DNA from: an uncultured Collinsella sp.
GTDB taxonomy: Bacteria; Actinomycetota; Coriobacteriia; Coriobacteriales; Coriobacteriaceae
DNA length: 19,658 bases
NCBI GenBank assembly: GCA_900548565.1
Contig: URKV01000020.1
Location: forward strand, 1-19,658
Direction: 5' to 3'
Shown: positions 7,207 through 15,651 of the stretch, one piece after another
Position numbering within the stretch: position 1 is the stretch's first letter
Layout of the letters: each line of letters opens with the position of its first letter
Translations under genes and position numbers: made by a program
Notes under the pieces: generated by a model
The model's database searches: none
Told to the model about the DNA's origin: nothing
What the model saw: only the letters and a program-made list of their open reading frames with translations

Positions 7207-8276
7207 CTGGCCGGCCCGGCAGTGAATAGCTCAACCCAATCGACAAGTAGCTCTTGCCGTAAGGTATCTTCGGCAATGCGCTCCTGTTTTGTCTTTGGGA
7301 TGTGGGGAAGCCCGGCCTTTTTATGGATGAGCTCGGCTATGTGGTCGAAGCTCTTCTTCTCCTTGATCTGGTCATAGGTAATTTGGATGACGTCGTAGCC
7401 CATGCTTGTGAGTGCGGTGGCGCGCTCGGCATCGGAGAGGCTCGCGGCTTCGCTGTCGTGGGCAGAGCGGCCTTGGCATTCCAGAATGACGCCCATGCTG
7501 TCGGTGGCGCTTTCGATGAGGATATCGGCGTAGCAGCAGGTTTTGTCATACAGCGAACGTGCGGCTTCACTGAGCGGGATGCGCGCGTTGTTGGCGATCT
7601 CGATGCCCTGGCCGCCCTCGTCGCGGGGGAGCGAGATAAGCATGGAGGTCTGTACTTCGAAGGGCGAGGCGGCCTGCCCCGTCATGTGCTCGGCCGCCCA
7701 GCGCAGTTGTTTGACGCCGCGCAGGCCTGCGGCTTGCTTGGCGAACGCGGCGATATCCGTTGCGGTAAGAAGCGGCGTGCGCTTCCACAAGTTGGTGTCA
7801 TTGCCCTTGGTGTCGTTAACTCGCTCCCAGCCGCAGTTGGGTGGAATGAACTTAAGCGAAATAGCTTCATCGAGTTGTTGTTGCGTTCGCTCGCAGGGCT
7901 TAAACACTGCAAAGGAGCCGCACATCTCGTAGCACGCCATGAGTAACTGGTTGCGTGAGACCTGCGTGGCAAGGCTGAGCAGCGTGAACTCCGGTGACGT
8001 GACATCAAACCCATGTTCAGTCTGCCTAAACGACCCCGGAGGTGGTTCTTGGGTCAGGAGGTGCGATTTAAACAGGCTTCGCGACCCGGATTGTGCCCGA
8101 GTGAATACAAGCCTGTGAAGTGGTGCGTGAAGCAGGTCTTTTACAACTGCATGACTTCCGAGGCCACAACATCTGCGATCCATATTGCCAAGGCTAATGG
8201 CGGGGTAAAGGCCTAATACCTGCGGCGGGATGCGGTAGTAGTTAAAGGCGGATTGCCCACAAAGCGTCAGGTCCAT
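7203..8276 (-). CDS. Unrecognised 357-residue protein with possible AbiEi-like N-terminus and nuclease-like C-terminus
   Basis: I do not recognise a characterised family with certainty. The start is ATG at 8276 (complement), with AGGAGGG four bases upstream. The first about 40 residues (MDLTLCGQSAFNYYRIPPQV) resemble the helix-rich N-termini of AbiEi-type regulators. The middle has TSPEFTLLSLATQVSRNQLL and YEMCGSFAVF. The C-terminal part (about residues 225-350) has ADILIES, then GVILECQGRSAHDS, then ATALTSMGYDVIQITYDQI. This is the order D...ExQ...R...LxxxGxxVxxxTxxQ seen in DUF559/Vsr-like PD-(D/E)XK folds. No signal peptide or membrane segment is seen. No toxin partner gene is adjacent. 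Composition is somewhat less GC-rich than its neighbours. Two 34-base inverted repeats lie just upstream. The nuclease-like and AbiEi-like assignments are inferences from motif spacing. Confidence 0.6.
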   Translation of the reverse strand: MDLTLCGQSAFNYYRIPPQVLGLYPAISLGNMDRRCCGLGSHAVVKDLLHAPLHRLVFTRAQSGSRSLFKSHLLTQEPPPGSFRQTEHGFDVTSPEFTLLSLATQVSRNQLLMACYEMCGSFAVFKPCERTQQQLDEAISLKFIPPNCGWERVNDTKGNDTNLWKRTPLLTATDIAAFAKQAAGLRGVKQLRWAAEHMTGQAASPFEVQTSMLISLPRDEGGQGIEIANNARIPLSEAARSLYDKTCCYADILIESATDSMGVILECQGRSAHDSEAASLSDAERATALTSMGYDVIQITYDQIKEKKSFDHIAELIHKKAGLPHIPKTKQERIAEDTLRQELLVDWVELFTAGPAS

Positions 8277-8330
8277 AATGCCCTCCTGGCCGAAATCATC
8301 TCTTTGAAGCGAGTGATGCCAGCGTCAATC

Positions 8331-8454
8331 CGGAAGTATGCGGCAAAATCTGAACCCTATGAGCGGACCTGGCTTTTGAGGCTAGTTTATCAGGCATTTT
8401 GTTGCGAAAAAACAGGGTGTGCTCGGAGGTTCCAGAATTTGCCGCATACTTCCG
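8331..8454. repeat. Pair of inward-facing 34-base inverted repeats
   Basis: Copy 1 is 8331-8364 on the plus strand; copy 2 is 8421-8454 on the minus strand. They match at 29 of 34 positions, including a perfect 17-base block CGGAAGTATGCGGCAAA, with a 56-base spacer. They lie 55-178 bases upstream of the minus-strand gene start and thus bracket the likely promoter region. Possible roles are operators for an autoregulated protein, or ends of a small non-autonomous element. No target-site duplication was found. Confidence 0.75.
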
Positions 8455-8634
8455 AAAACCAGGTCGATTTGGTTCTTGCTAAAACGATTTATCAGCCCTG
8501 TGTGAGGTGTGGGTTTGCCACCGGGCGAACACTTTTAGCGCTTGGGGCTTTATTTTTTGGGCCTCGAAGGGTGGATTTCGCGCTTTTGGTAAAGAAATGA
8601 GTGCGTGTTTTGCCGTGCGGCGGCATTGGCACAG

Positions 8635-8671
8635 AAAAAGGGCCCGGAAGGCGAAGCCTTCCGGGCCCTTT
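8635..8671 (-). terminator. Intrinsic terminator of pyk
   Basis: On the minus strand, AAAGGGCCCGGAAGGC and GCCTTCCGGGCCCTTT form a 16-bp perfect stem with a 3-base loop, followed by further T residues. It lies about 30 bases beyond the pyk stop codon. Confidence 0.92.
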
Positions 8672-8699
8672 GCAATGCAAGTATGCTTGCAAGTGCGTT

Positions 8700-10160
8700 T
8701 TAGCGCACCTGAGCGACGTAAGCGACGTTGGTCGAGGAGACCTTGTCCTCGAGCTGGACGCTCATGCGGGGATCGCCGGCGGTAGCGACGGTCAGGTCGC
8801 CGGCCTCGACGTAGCCGAGCTCCTTAGCGGTCTCGATCGCCTTGACGATCGTGCCGTTGACGGTGCCCTGGGTAATCTCGGCCTGATGCGGGATAACGCC
8901 CCAGTACATGATCATCTGCTGGACGGCCCACTCGTGGCGGGAGAACGCGCAGATCGGCATGTTGGGACGGAAGTGCGAAATCAGGCGAGCGGTACGACCG
9001 GTGGTCGTCGGCACGGTGATGCACTTGGCGCCAACGGTGGTGGCCATGTTCACAGCGGACATACCCACAACGTTGTTAACAACGCGGGTGCCATGAGCGT
9101 CGGCCGGAACCTCGAGCGGAGCGTGGGCCGGGAGGTACTTCTCGGCCTCGAGAGCAATGCTGGCCTGCATCTTGACGGCCTCGACCGGGTACTTACCGGC
9201 AGCGGACTCGCCAGAGAGCATAACGGCGTCGGTGCCGTCGTAAATGGCGTTAGCAACGTCGGCAACCTCGGCGCGCGTCGGGCGCGGGTTCTGCTGCATG
9301 GAGTCGAGCATCTGCGTAGCGGTGATAACGGGCTTGTAGGCCGCGTTGCACTTGGCGATGATCTCCTTCTGGATGTGGGGAACGAGCTCGGGCTTGATCT
9401 CGATGCCCAGGTCGCCACGGGCGACCATGATGCCGTCGGAAGCCTCGAGGATCTCGTCGAAGTTCTCGACGCCCAGGGCGCACTCGATCTTCGGGAAGAT
9501 CGTCACGTGCTCGCCGCCGTTCTCGCGGCAAAGCTCGCGGATGCCGCGGACGGACTCGCCGTCACGGATGAAGGAAGCGGCGATGTAGTCGATGTTCTCG
9601 GTCAGGCCAAAGAGGATGTCCTGACGATCGCGCTCGGTGATAGCGGGCAGCGAGATGTTGACGTTGGGCATGTTGACGCCCTTGCGCTCGCCGATCAGGC
9701 CGTCGTTCTTGACGACGCAGGTCATGTCCTGGCCGTCGACGGACTCGACCTCGAGGGCAACCAGACCATCATCGATCAGGATAAGGGAGCCCTTCTCGAC
9801 CTCGGAGGGTAGAGCCAGGTAGTCGAGGGAGATGTGCTCAGAGGTGCCGTGGAAATCCTCGGACGTGGGCTGAGCGGTGACGACGATCTTATCGCCGGTC
9901 TTGACGGCAACCTTCTTGCCGTCGACCAGAAGGCCGGTGCGGACCTCGGGGCCCTTGGTGTCGAGCAGGATGCCGACGGGCAGACCGAGCTCCTTGGAAA
10001 TACGACGGACGCGCTCGATGCGACCGTGGTGCTCGTCGTAGGATCCGTGCGAGAAGTTAAAACGGGCGACGTTCATGCCCGCCTTAATCATCTCGCGGAT
10101 GGTCTCGTCGCTATCGCAGGCGGGACCCATGGTGCATACAATCTTGGTGCGCTTGTACAT
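8700..10160 (-). CDS. pyk: Pyruvate kinase
   Basis: This cytoplasmic glycolytic enzyme transfers phosphate from phosphoenolpyruvate to ADP, giving ATP and pyruvate. The 486 residues cover the standard A, B and C domains and lack the PEP-utiliser extension found in about 590-residue forms. Visible active-site elements: TKIVCTMGPA at the N-terminus, NFSHG (35-39), DTKGPEVRTG (67-76), the catalytic lysine in FPKIE (Lys224), ARGDLG (247-252), and ITATQMLDSM (279-288) followed by DAVMLSGESAAGKYP. A regulatory C domain follows from about 350. The start ATG at 10160 (complement) has GGAGGT five bases upstream. It is monocistronic, with its own promoter and a strong terminator, and it is divergent from the cation ATPase. 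Confidence 0.98.
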   Translation of the reverse strand: MYKRTKIVCTMGPACDSDETIREMIKAGMNVARFNFSHGSYDEHHGRIERVRRISKELGLPVGILLDTKGPEVRTGLLVDGKKVAVKTGDKIVVTAQPTSEDFHGTSEHISLDYLALPSEVEKGSLILIDDGLVALEVESVDGQDMTCVVKNDGLIGERKGVNMPNVNISLPAITERDRQDILFGLTENIDYIAASFIRDGESVRGIRELCRENGGEHVTIFPKIECALGVENFDEILEASDGIMVARGDLGIEIKPELVPHIQKEIIAKCNAAYKPVITATQMLDSMQQNPRPTRAEVADVANAIYDGTDAVMLSGESAAGKYPVEAVKMQASIALEAEKYLPAHAPLEVPADAHGTRVVNNVVGMSAVNMATTVGAKCITVPTTTGRTARLISHFRPNMPICAFSRHEWAVQQMIMYWGVIPHQAEITQGTVNGTIVKAIETAKELGYVEAGDLTVATAGDPRMSVQLEDKVSSTNVAYVAQVR

Positions 10161-10223
10161 TCAGACCTCCATCTGACATCGTCTTGCGCTGATAGATAAA
10201 CCATAAGAAATAAAACTGAGATG

Positions 10224-10254
10224 ATTATAACGAAATGCCGACCGAATACCTCAA
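10224..10254 (-). promoter_or_regulatory. Predicted pyk promoter
   Basis: On the minus strand a consensus TATAAT (10224-10229) lies about 64 bases upstream of the pyk start. The best -35 is TTGAGG (10249-10254), 19 bases away, which is longer than usual, so the -35 assignment is weak. Confidence 0.5.
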
Positions 10255-10454
10255 AAAATCGACCGTATGCCGAATTAGAAGTTCATTTTTTGCGGTAAAA
10301 ACGGTATATGAAAAATCTTTACCAACCGTTCTGACCGCTGCTATCTGGGCGATATTTCAGTTTGATGATGCACCGAAGAAAAAACGTTTTATCAATGTTG
10401 AGCATCACACGGTCTGCATCGTTGCACTCGAGCCGTGTTTCCAATTGGAATGTT

Positions 10455-10484
10455 TTGGCTAGACGCGCCGCTTTGGGGTACCAT
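10455..10484 (+). promoter_or_regulatory. Predicted cation-ATPase promoter
   Basis: TTGGCT (10455-10460), an 18-base spacer and TACCAT (10479-10484) form a moderate sigma-70-type match. Transcription would begin near 10491, immediately before the structured leader. Confidence 0.4.
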
Positions 10485-10498
10485 AGCCCCACTATCAA

Positions 10499-10578
10499 CT
10501 GCCGCTCAGCACGGCAGCCTTGATGAGCCCTTGCCCTTCTCTTGGGAATTATGATCGGGCATCAATCTGCTGAGTGGC
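10499..10578 (+). ncRNA. Structured 5' leader of the cation-ATPase mRNA, possible switch
   Basis: GCCGCTCAGCA (10501-10511) can pair with TGCTGAGTGGC (10568-10578) over 11 bp with one G-U. Nested inside, TTGAT plus GCCC (10520-10530) pair with GGGC plus ATCAA (10557-10565). A competing local hairpin, CTGCCG (10499-10504) with CGGCAG (10512-10517), uses the same bases. The long form ends 9 bases before the AGGAGGGG ribosome site. Mutually exclusive folds next to a ribosome site suggest a cis-regulatory RNA. I could not match it to yybP-ykoY, M-box or another known class. Confidence 0.4.
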
Positions 10579-10602
10579 CCGAATCCCAGGAGGGGACTCT
10601 AT

Positions 10603-13284
<2,682 letters not shown>

Positions 13285-13307
13285 GTCGAAAGGCCATCCC
13301 TCCCACC

Positions 13308-13398
13308 GGCCCGACCGCCTGCGGGGTTTCTTCTTCGCTGGTCCTCGCGCTTCGCGCTGCGGGATCGCTCAGAAGAAACCCCTCTCGGCGGTCGGGCC
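13308..13398. repeat. Large two-block palindrome downstream of the ATPase
   Basis: GGCCCGACCGCC (13308-13319) pairs with GGCGGTCGGGCC (13387-13398), and GGGGTTTCTTCT (13323-13334) pairs with AGAAGAAACCCC (13371-13382). Both 12-base blocks are perfect and separated by a 3- versus 4-base bulge. The 36-base centre contains a smaller GCGC-TTC-GCGC hairpin. No T-run follows directly. It could be an mRNA 3'-stabilising structure or a REP-like intergenic repeat. Confidence 0.8.
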
Positions 13399-13440
13399 TT
13401 CGGACAACCTCTCGGGACCGTAAGCTGAGGGAAAGTTTGT

Positions 13441-13475
13441 GAGCCGATCGAGCGTTTGCTCGACCGGCTCTTTTT
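13441..13475 (+). terminator. Intrinsic terminator after the cation ATPase
   Basis: GAGCCGATCGAGC and GCTCGACCGGCTC form a 13-position stem with one mismatch and a 4-base loop, followed by TTTTT. Confidence 0.88.
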
Positions 13476-13486
13476 GATTTAGGGCT

Positions 13487-13516
13487 TTGCCCGGCCAGCT
13501 CTATTTGATTTAAAAT
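13487..13516 (+). promoter_or_regulatory. Predicted rsgA promoter
   Basis: TTGCCC (13487-13492), an 18-base spacer and TAAAAT (13511-13516) lie about 40 bases before the rsgA start, directly after the preceding terminator. Confidence 0.5.
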
Positions 13517-13554
13517 ACCTGCTCAGTTGTGATTTATGGTGCTGGGAGGCGCTT

Positions 13555-14739
13555 GTGGGCAAGGCGAAGGCTAAGGCGAAGAAAAAGACGACGGGGGCGC
13601 GGGCTAAGCGCGATCGTCGTCGGAAGCTTGCGACCGAGGTCCCCGCGTCTGCCGAGGAGCTGCTGGCAAGCGTGCCGGGACTTGACGCGCTGCAGGACGT
13701 TCCGGCGTTTGATGACCTGCCGGTCGATGAAGCCCAGCAGACTGCCTTTGACGATTTTTGCGCACATGCCGAGGAACCCGAGCAGATGCAGCTTGGCGCC
13801 GTGGTGCGCTTGGATCGCGGGTTCCCGCTGGTGGCGACTGCCGACGACACCTTCCGCGCCGAGCATGCCGTGGGGTTTGCCAAGTCGCGCGGCGAGGACG
13901 AGGTCCTGCTGCCTGCCGTGGGCGACCGTGTGGCGGTGCGCCGTGCTCCCGGGCACGACATGGGCGTGATTGAGTGCGTACTGCCGCGCCGTACGAGCTT
14001 TGAGCGTTGGCGCGGCCATGCCCGCGGAGAGCGTCAGGTGCTCTGCTCCAATGTGGATTGCGTGCTAATCGTGCAGGCGCTCGGTGCCGGTGAGGTGCTG
14101 CTCGACCGCGTGGCGCGCTCGCTGGTGTTGGCGCTCGACTGCGATGCCGAGCCGGTGGTGGTGCTCACCAAAGCTGACCGCTGCGATGCCGAGGAGCTCG
14201 AGCGCGATCTGGACCGCGTGCGCCGCCTGGTGGGTCCGGACGTGCGCGTGATCGTGACGTCCTCTGCCGAGGGGCGCGGCCTGGACGAGGTTCGTTCCTG
14301 CGTGCCTGCCGGGAGCTGCGCCATGATTCTGGGCGAGTCGGGTGCCGGCAAGTCGACGCTGCTCAATGCGCTGCTGGGCCACGATACGTTGGCGACTGGC
14401 GGTGTGCGCGAACGCGACGACCAGGGCCGTCACACTACCGTCGCGCGCGTGATGGTGGCACTGCCGGGCGACGCCGGCGTGATCGCCGATGCCCCGGGCC
14501 TGCGCAGCTTACCGCTCGTGGGTCACGAGCGGGGTCTGGCGCGCGCCTTCCCCGAGATTGTCGAGGCATCGCGCGCGTGCCGGTTTGGCGATTGCACGCA
14601 TACCCATGAGCCGGGTTGTGCCGTTCGCGAGGCCGAGGACGCCGGGCAGATCGACAGCCTGCGTTTGGAAACGTTCCAAAACCTGGCGTCATCCATGCGC
14701 GTGAGTGCTCAAATGCTCGATCCCGATGTCCATCTGTAA
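13555..14739 (+). CDS. rsgA: Ribosome small-subunit-dependent GTPase A
   Basis: This cytoplasmic circularly permuted GTPase assists late 30S subunit maturation (394 residues). The order of motifs is diagnostic: G4 (VLTKADRC) and G5 (TSSAEGRGL) come before G1 (GESGAGKST, residues 260-268) and G3 (DAPGLRSL). An OB fold precedes them (VVRLDRGFPLV and VGDRVAVRR). A C-terminal zinc knuckle has Cys342, Cys347, His349 and Cys355. The N-terminal 25 residues are extremely Lys/Arg-rich (KAKAKAKKKTTGARAKR), probably an rRNA-contacting tail. The start is a GTG at 13555, supported by GGGAGG five bases upstream. It has its own promoter and terminator, so it is likely monocistronic. Confidence 0.95.
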   Translation: MGKAKAKAKKKTTGARAKRDRRRKLATEVPASAEELLASVPGLDALQDVPAFDDLPVDEAQQTAFDDFCAHAEEPEQMQLGAVVRLDRGFPLVATADDTFRAEHAVGFAKSRGEDEVLLPAVGDRVAVRRAPGHDMGVIECVLPRRTSFERWRGHARGERQVLCSNVDCVLIVQALGAGEVLLDRVARSLVLALDCDAEPVVVLTKADRCDAEELERDLDRVRRLVGPDVRVIVTSSAEGRGLDEVRSCVPAGSCAMILGESGAGKSTLLNALLGHDTLATGGVRERDDQGRHTTVARVMVALPGDAGVIADAPGLRSLPLVGHERGLARAFPEIVEASRACRFGDCTHTHEPGCAVREAEDAGQIDSLRLETFQNLASSMRVSAQMLDPDVHL

Positions 14740-14756
14740 TTGATTTTTCCTATGAC

Positions 14757-14791
14757 AGCCGTCTCCCAACTGTTCGGGAGACGGCTTTTTT
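14757..14791 (+). terminator. Intrinsic terminator of rsgA
   Basis: AGCCGTCTCCC (14757-14767) pairs perfectly with GGGAGACGGCT (14776-14786) around an 8-base loop, followed by TTTTT. It lies 17 bases after the rsgA stop. Confidence 0.95.
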
Positions 14792-14829
14792 GCTGCGAAA
14801 AAGCCTCGAAACATGCAGTTTGCTGACGT

Positions 14830-14881
14830 GCTGACCAAAACCTTGCCACGAGCTTGACGGGCTGGTTAGTTTTTGGTCAGC
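14830..14881. repeat. Perfect 11-base inverted repeat upstream of the Tad operon
   Basis: GCTGACCAAAA (14830-14840) and TTTTGGTCAGC (14871-14881) are exact complements with a 30-base spacer. A consensus -35 TTGACA (14889-14894) begins eight bases downstream, although no good -10 follows (GATTGC at 17 bases). The repeat therefore lies just upstream of a possible Tad promoter and could be an activator or repressor site, or a dispersed intergenic repeat. Confidence 0.6.
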
Positions 14882-14980
14882 GATTGGTTTGACATCGAAA
14901 ACCAAGATCGCGATTGCGCCGCTTTGCACTCTGACCACCCAGACAATGGTGGTACGGGCATTCGCCCGGCACTGCCATGA

Positions 14981-14986
14981 GAGGAG
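14981..14986 (+). promoter_or_regulatory. Ribosome binding site deciding the cpaB start
   Basis: GAGGAG is five bases before the GTG at 14992 and lies downstream of the in-frame ATG at 14977, so the GTG is the better start. Confidence 0.65.
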
Positions 14987-14991
14987 CGGCC

Positions 14992-15651
14992 GTGAACAAG
15001 AGCAAGCGCATCGCCATCAGTCTGGTCGCGGGCGTGCTCGCTGCGCTGCTCTGCATGGTTTACGGCTCGTCGATCCGCTCGCAAGCCGAACAGGTCCAGG
15101 CTGAGACCTTGGCCAAGTACGGTGGCGATCGCGTCGAGGTATGCGTCGCGGCGCGCGATATCGATGTGGGCGAGACCCTCGATGAGACCAATGTCATAAC
15201 CCAGGAATGGCTGACGAGTCTGCTGCCGCGTGACGCGGCGACCGAGCTGCGCCAGGTGCGCGGCGACGTGACGACTTCGCGTATTCCCAAAAACGCCGTG
15301 ATCTGCAATGTCTACACCAAGGCCGAGAGCCACAAGCTCGAGGTGCCTAAGGGCAAGGTCGCCGTTTCGGTGGCGGTCGATGCCGAGCACTCGGTCGGCG
15401 GTGCCACGGGCGTGGGCAGCTATGTGGACGTGTACGTGCAAAAAGATGGCGTAACCGATCGACTGTGCGGCGCGCACGTGATCGATACCAGTGAGAATTC
15501 CGGTGCCACGCGCGAGGGCAAGATCGAATGGGTGACGCTGGCGGCTGACCCCGAAGACGTCAAGGAACTGCTGGGAGCCTCGGGCAAGGGAACGGTCAGC
15601 TTGACGATTCCCGCCACGGCGCGCGGCAAAAAGAGCGGAGGCGACGAGTGA
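14992..15651 (+). CDS. cpaB: Flp pilus assembly protein CpaB/RcpC
   Basis: This protein of the Tad (tight adherence) pilus is anchored in the cytoplasmic membrane, with its SAF domains outside. The 219 residues begin with a short basic stretch and a single membrane anchor (about residues 6-22, ISLVAGVLAALLCMVYG). An SAF domain follows (VEVCVAARDIDVGETLDETNVI, with SRIPKNAVI completing the fold). A second conserved region comes next (GKVAVSVAVDAEHSVGG, GVGSYVDVYV), typical of RcpC. GTG 14992 is chosen because of its ribosome site and gives a cleaner anchor than ATG 14977. It is first in a run of overlapping genes (cpaB, tadZ, tadA, tadB, tadC); its stop overlaps the next start in TGATG. Confidence 0.85.
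   Translation: MNKSKRIAISLVAGVLAALLCMVYGSSIRSQAEQVQAETLAKYGGDRVEVCVAARDIDVGETLDETNVITQEWLTSLLPRDAATELRQVRGDVTTSRIPKNAVICNVYTKAESHKLEVPKGKVAVSVAVDAEHSVGGATGVGSYVDVYVQKDGVTDRLCGAHVIDTSENSGATREGKIEWVTLAADPEDVKELLGASGKGTVSLTIPATARGKKSGGDE

Larger units (their letters stand above)
8277..8699. other. Intergenic region between the unrecognised gene and pyk
   Basis: These 423 bases hold the ribosome site of the upstream minus-strand gene (8281-8287), the inverted repeat pair (8331-8364 and 8421-8454), a direct repeat TTTATCAG (8386-8393 and 8488-8495), and the pyk terminator (8635-8671). It is AT-richer than the flanking genes. The plus-strand frame at 8253-8600 has no homology I recognise and no good ribosome site. 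The 130 bases from 8500 to 8630 show nothing I can name. Confidence 0.6.
10161..10602. other. Divergent intergenic region between pyk and the cation ATPase
   Basis: These 442 bases are AT-rich and carry the pyk promoter on the minus strand (10224-10254), an imperfect GGTAAA/TTTACC dyad (about 10293-10322), the ATPase promoter (10455-10484) and a structured leader (10499-10578). The 75-codon plus-strand frame at 10235-10462 has no start signal or recognisable protein and is judged non-coding. The stretch 10330-10450 shows nothing I can name. Confidence 0.6.

Noticed and set aside
8331..8454. CRISPR-like repeats
   Set aside because: Only two copies, in opposite orientations, with no regular spacers and no cas genes.
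8253..8600. 115-codon plus-strand frame crossing the inverted repeats
   Set aside because: It begins antisense inside another gene, has no ribosome site and reads straight through both repeat arms; treated as non-coding.
8601..9812. Plus-strand open frame (403 codons) opposite pyk
   Set aside because: Antisense to an unambiguous pyruvate kinase and low complexity.
10235..10462. 75-codon plus-strand frame in the pyk-ATPase gap
   Set aside because: No ribosome site, AT-rich composition unlike the genome's genes, and it overlaps the pyk promoter and the ATPase -35.
10485..10602. yybP-ykoY manganese riboswitch before a P-type ATPase
   Set aside because: The conserved GGGGAGUAGC and GAGACCUUUGCC-type loops are absent, so only an unassigned structured leader is reported.
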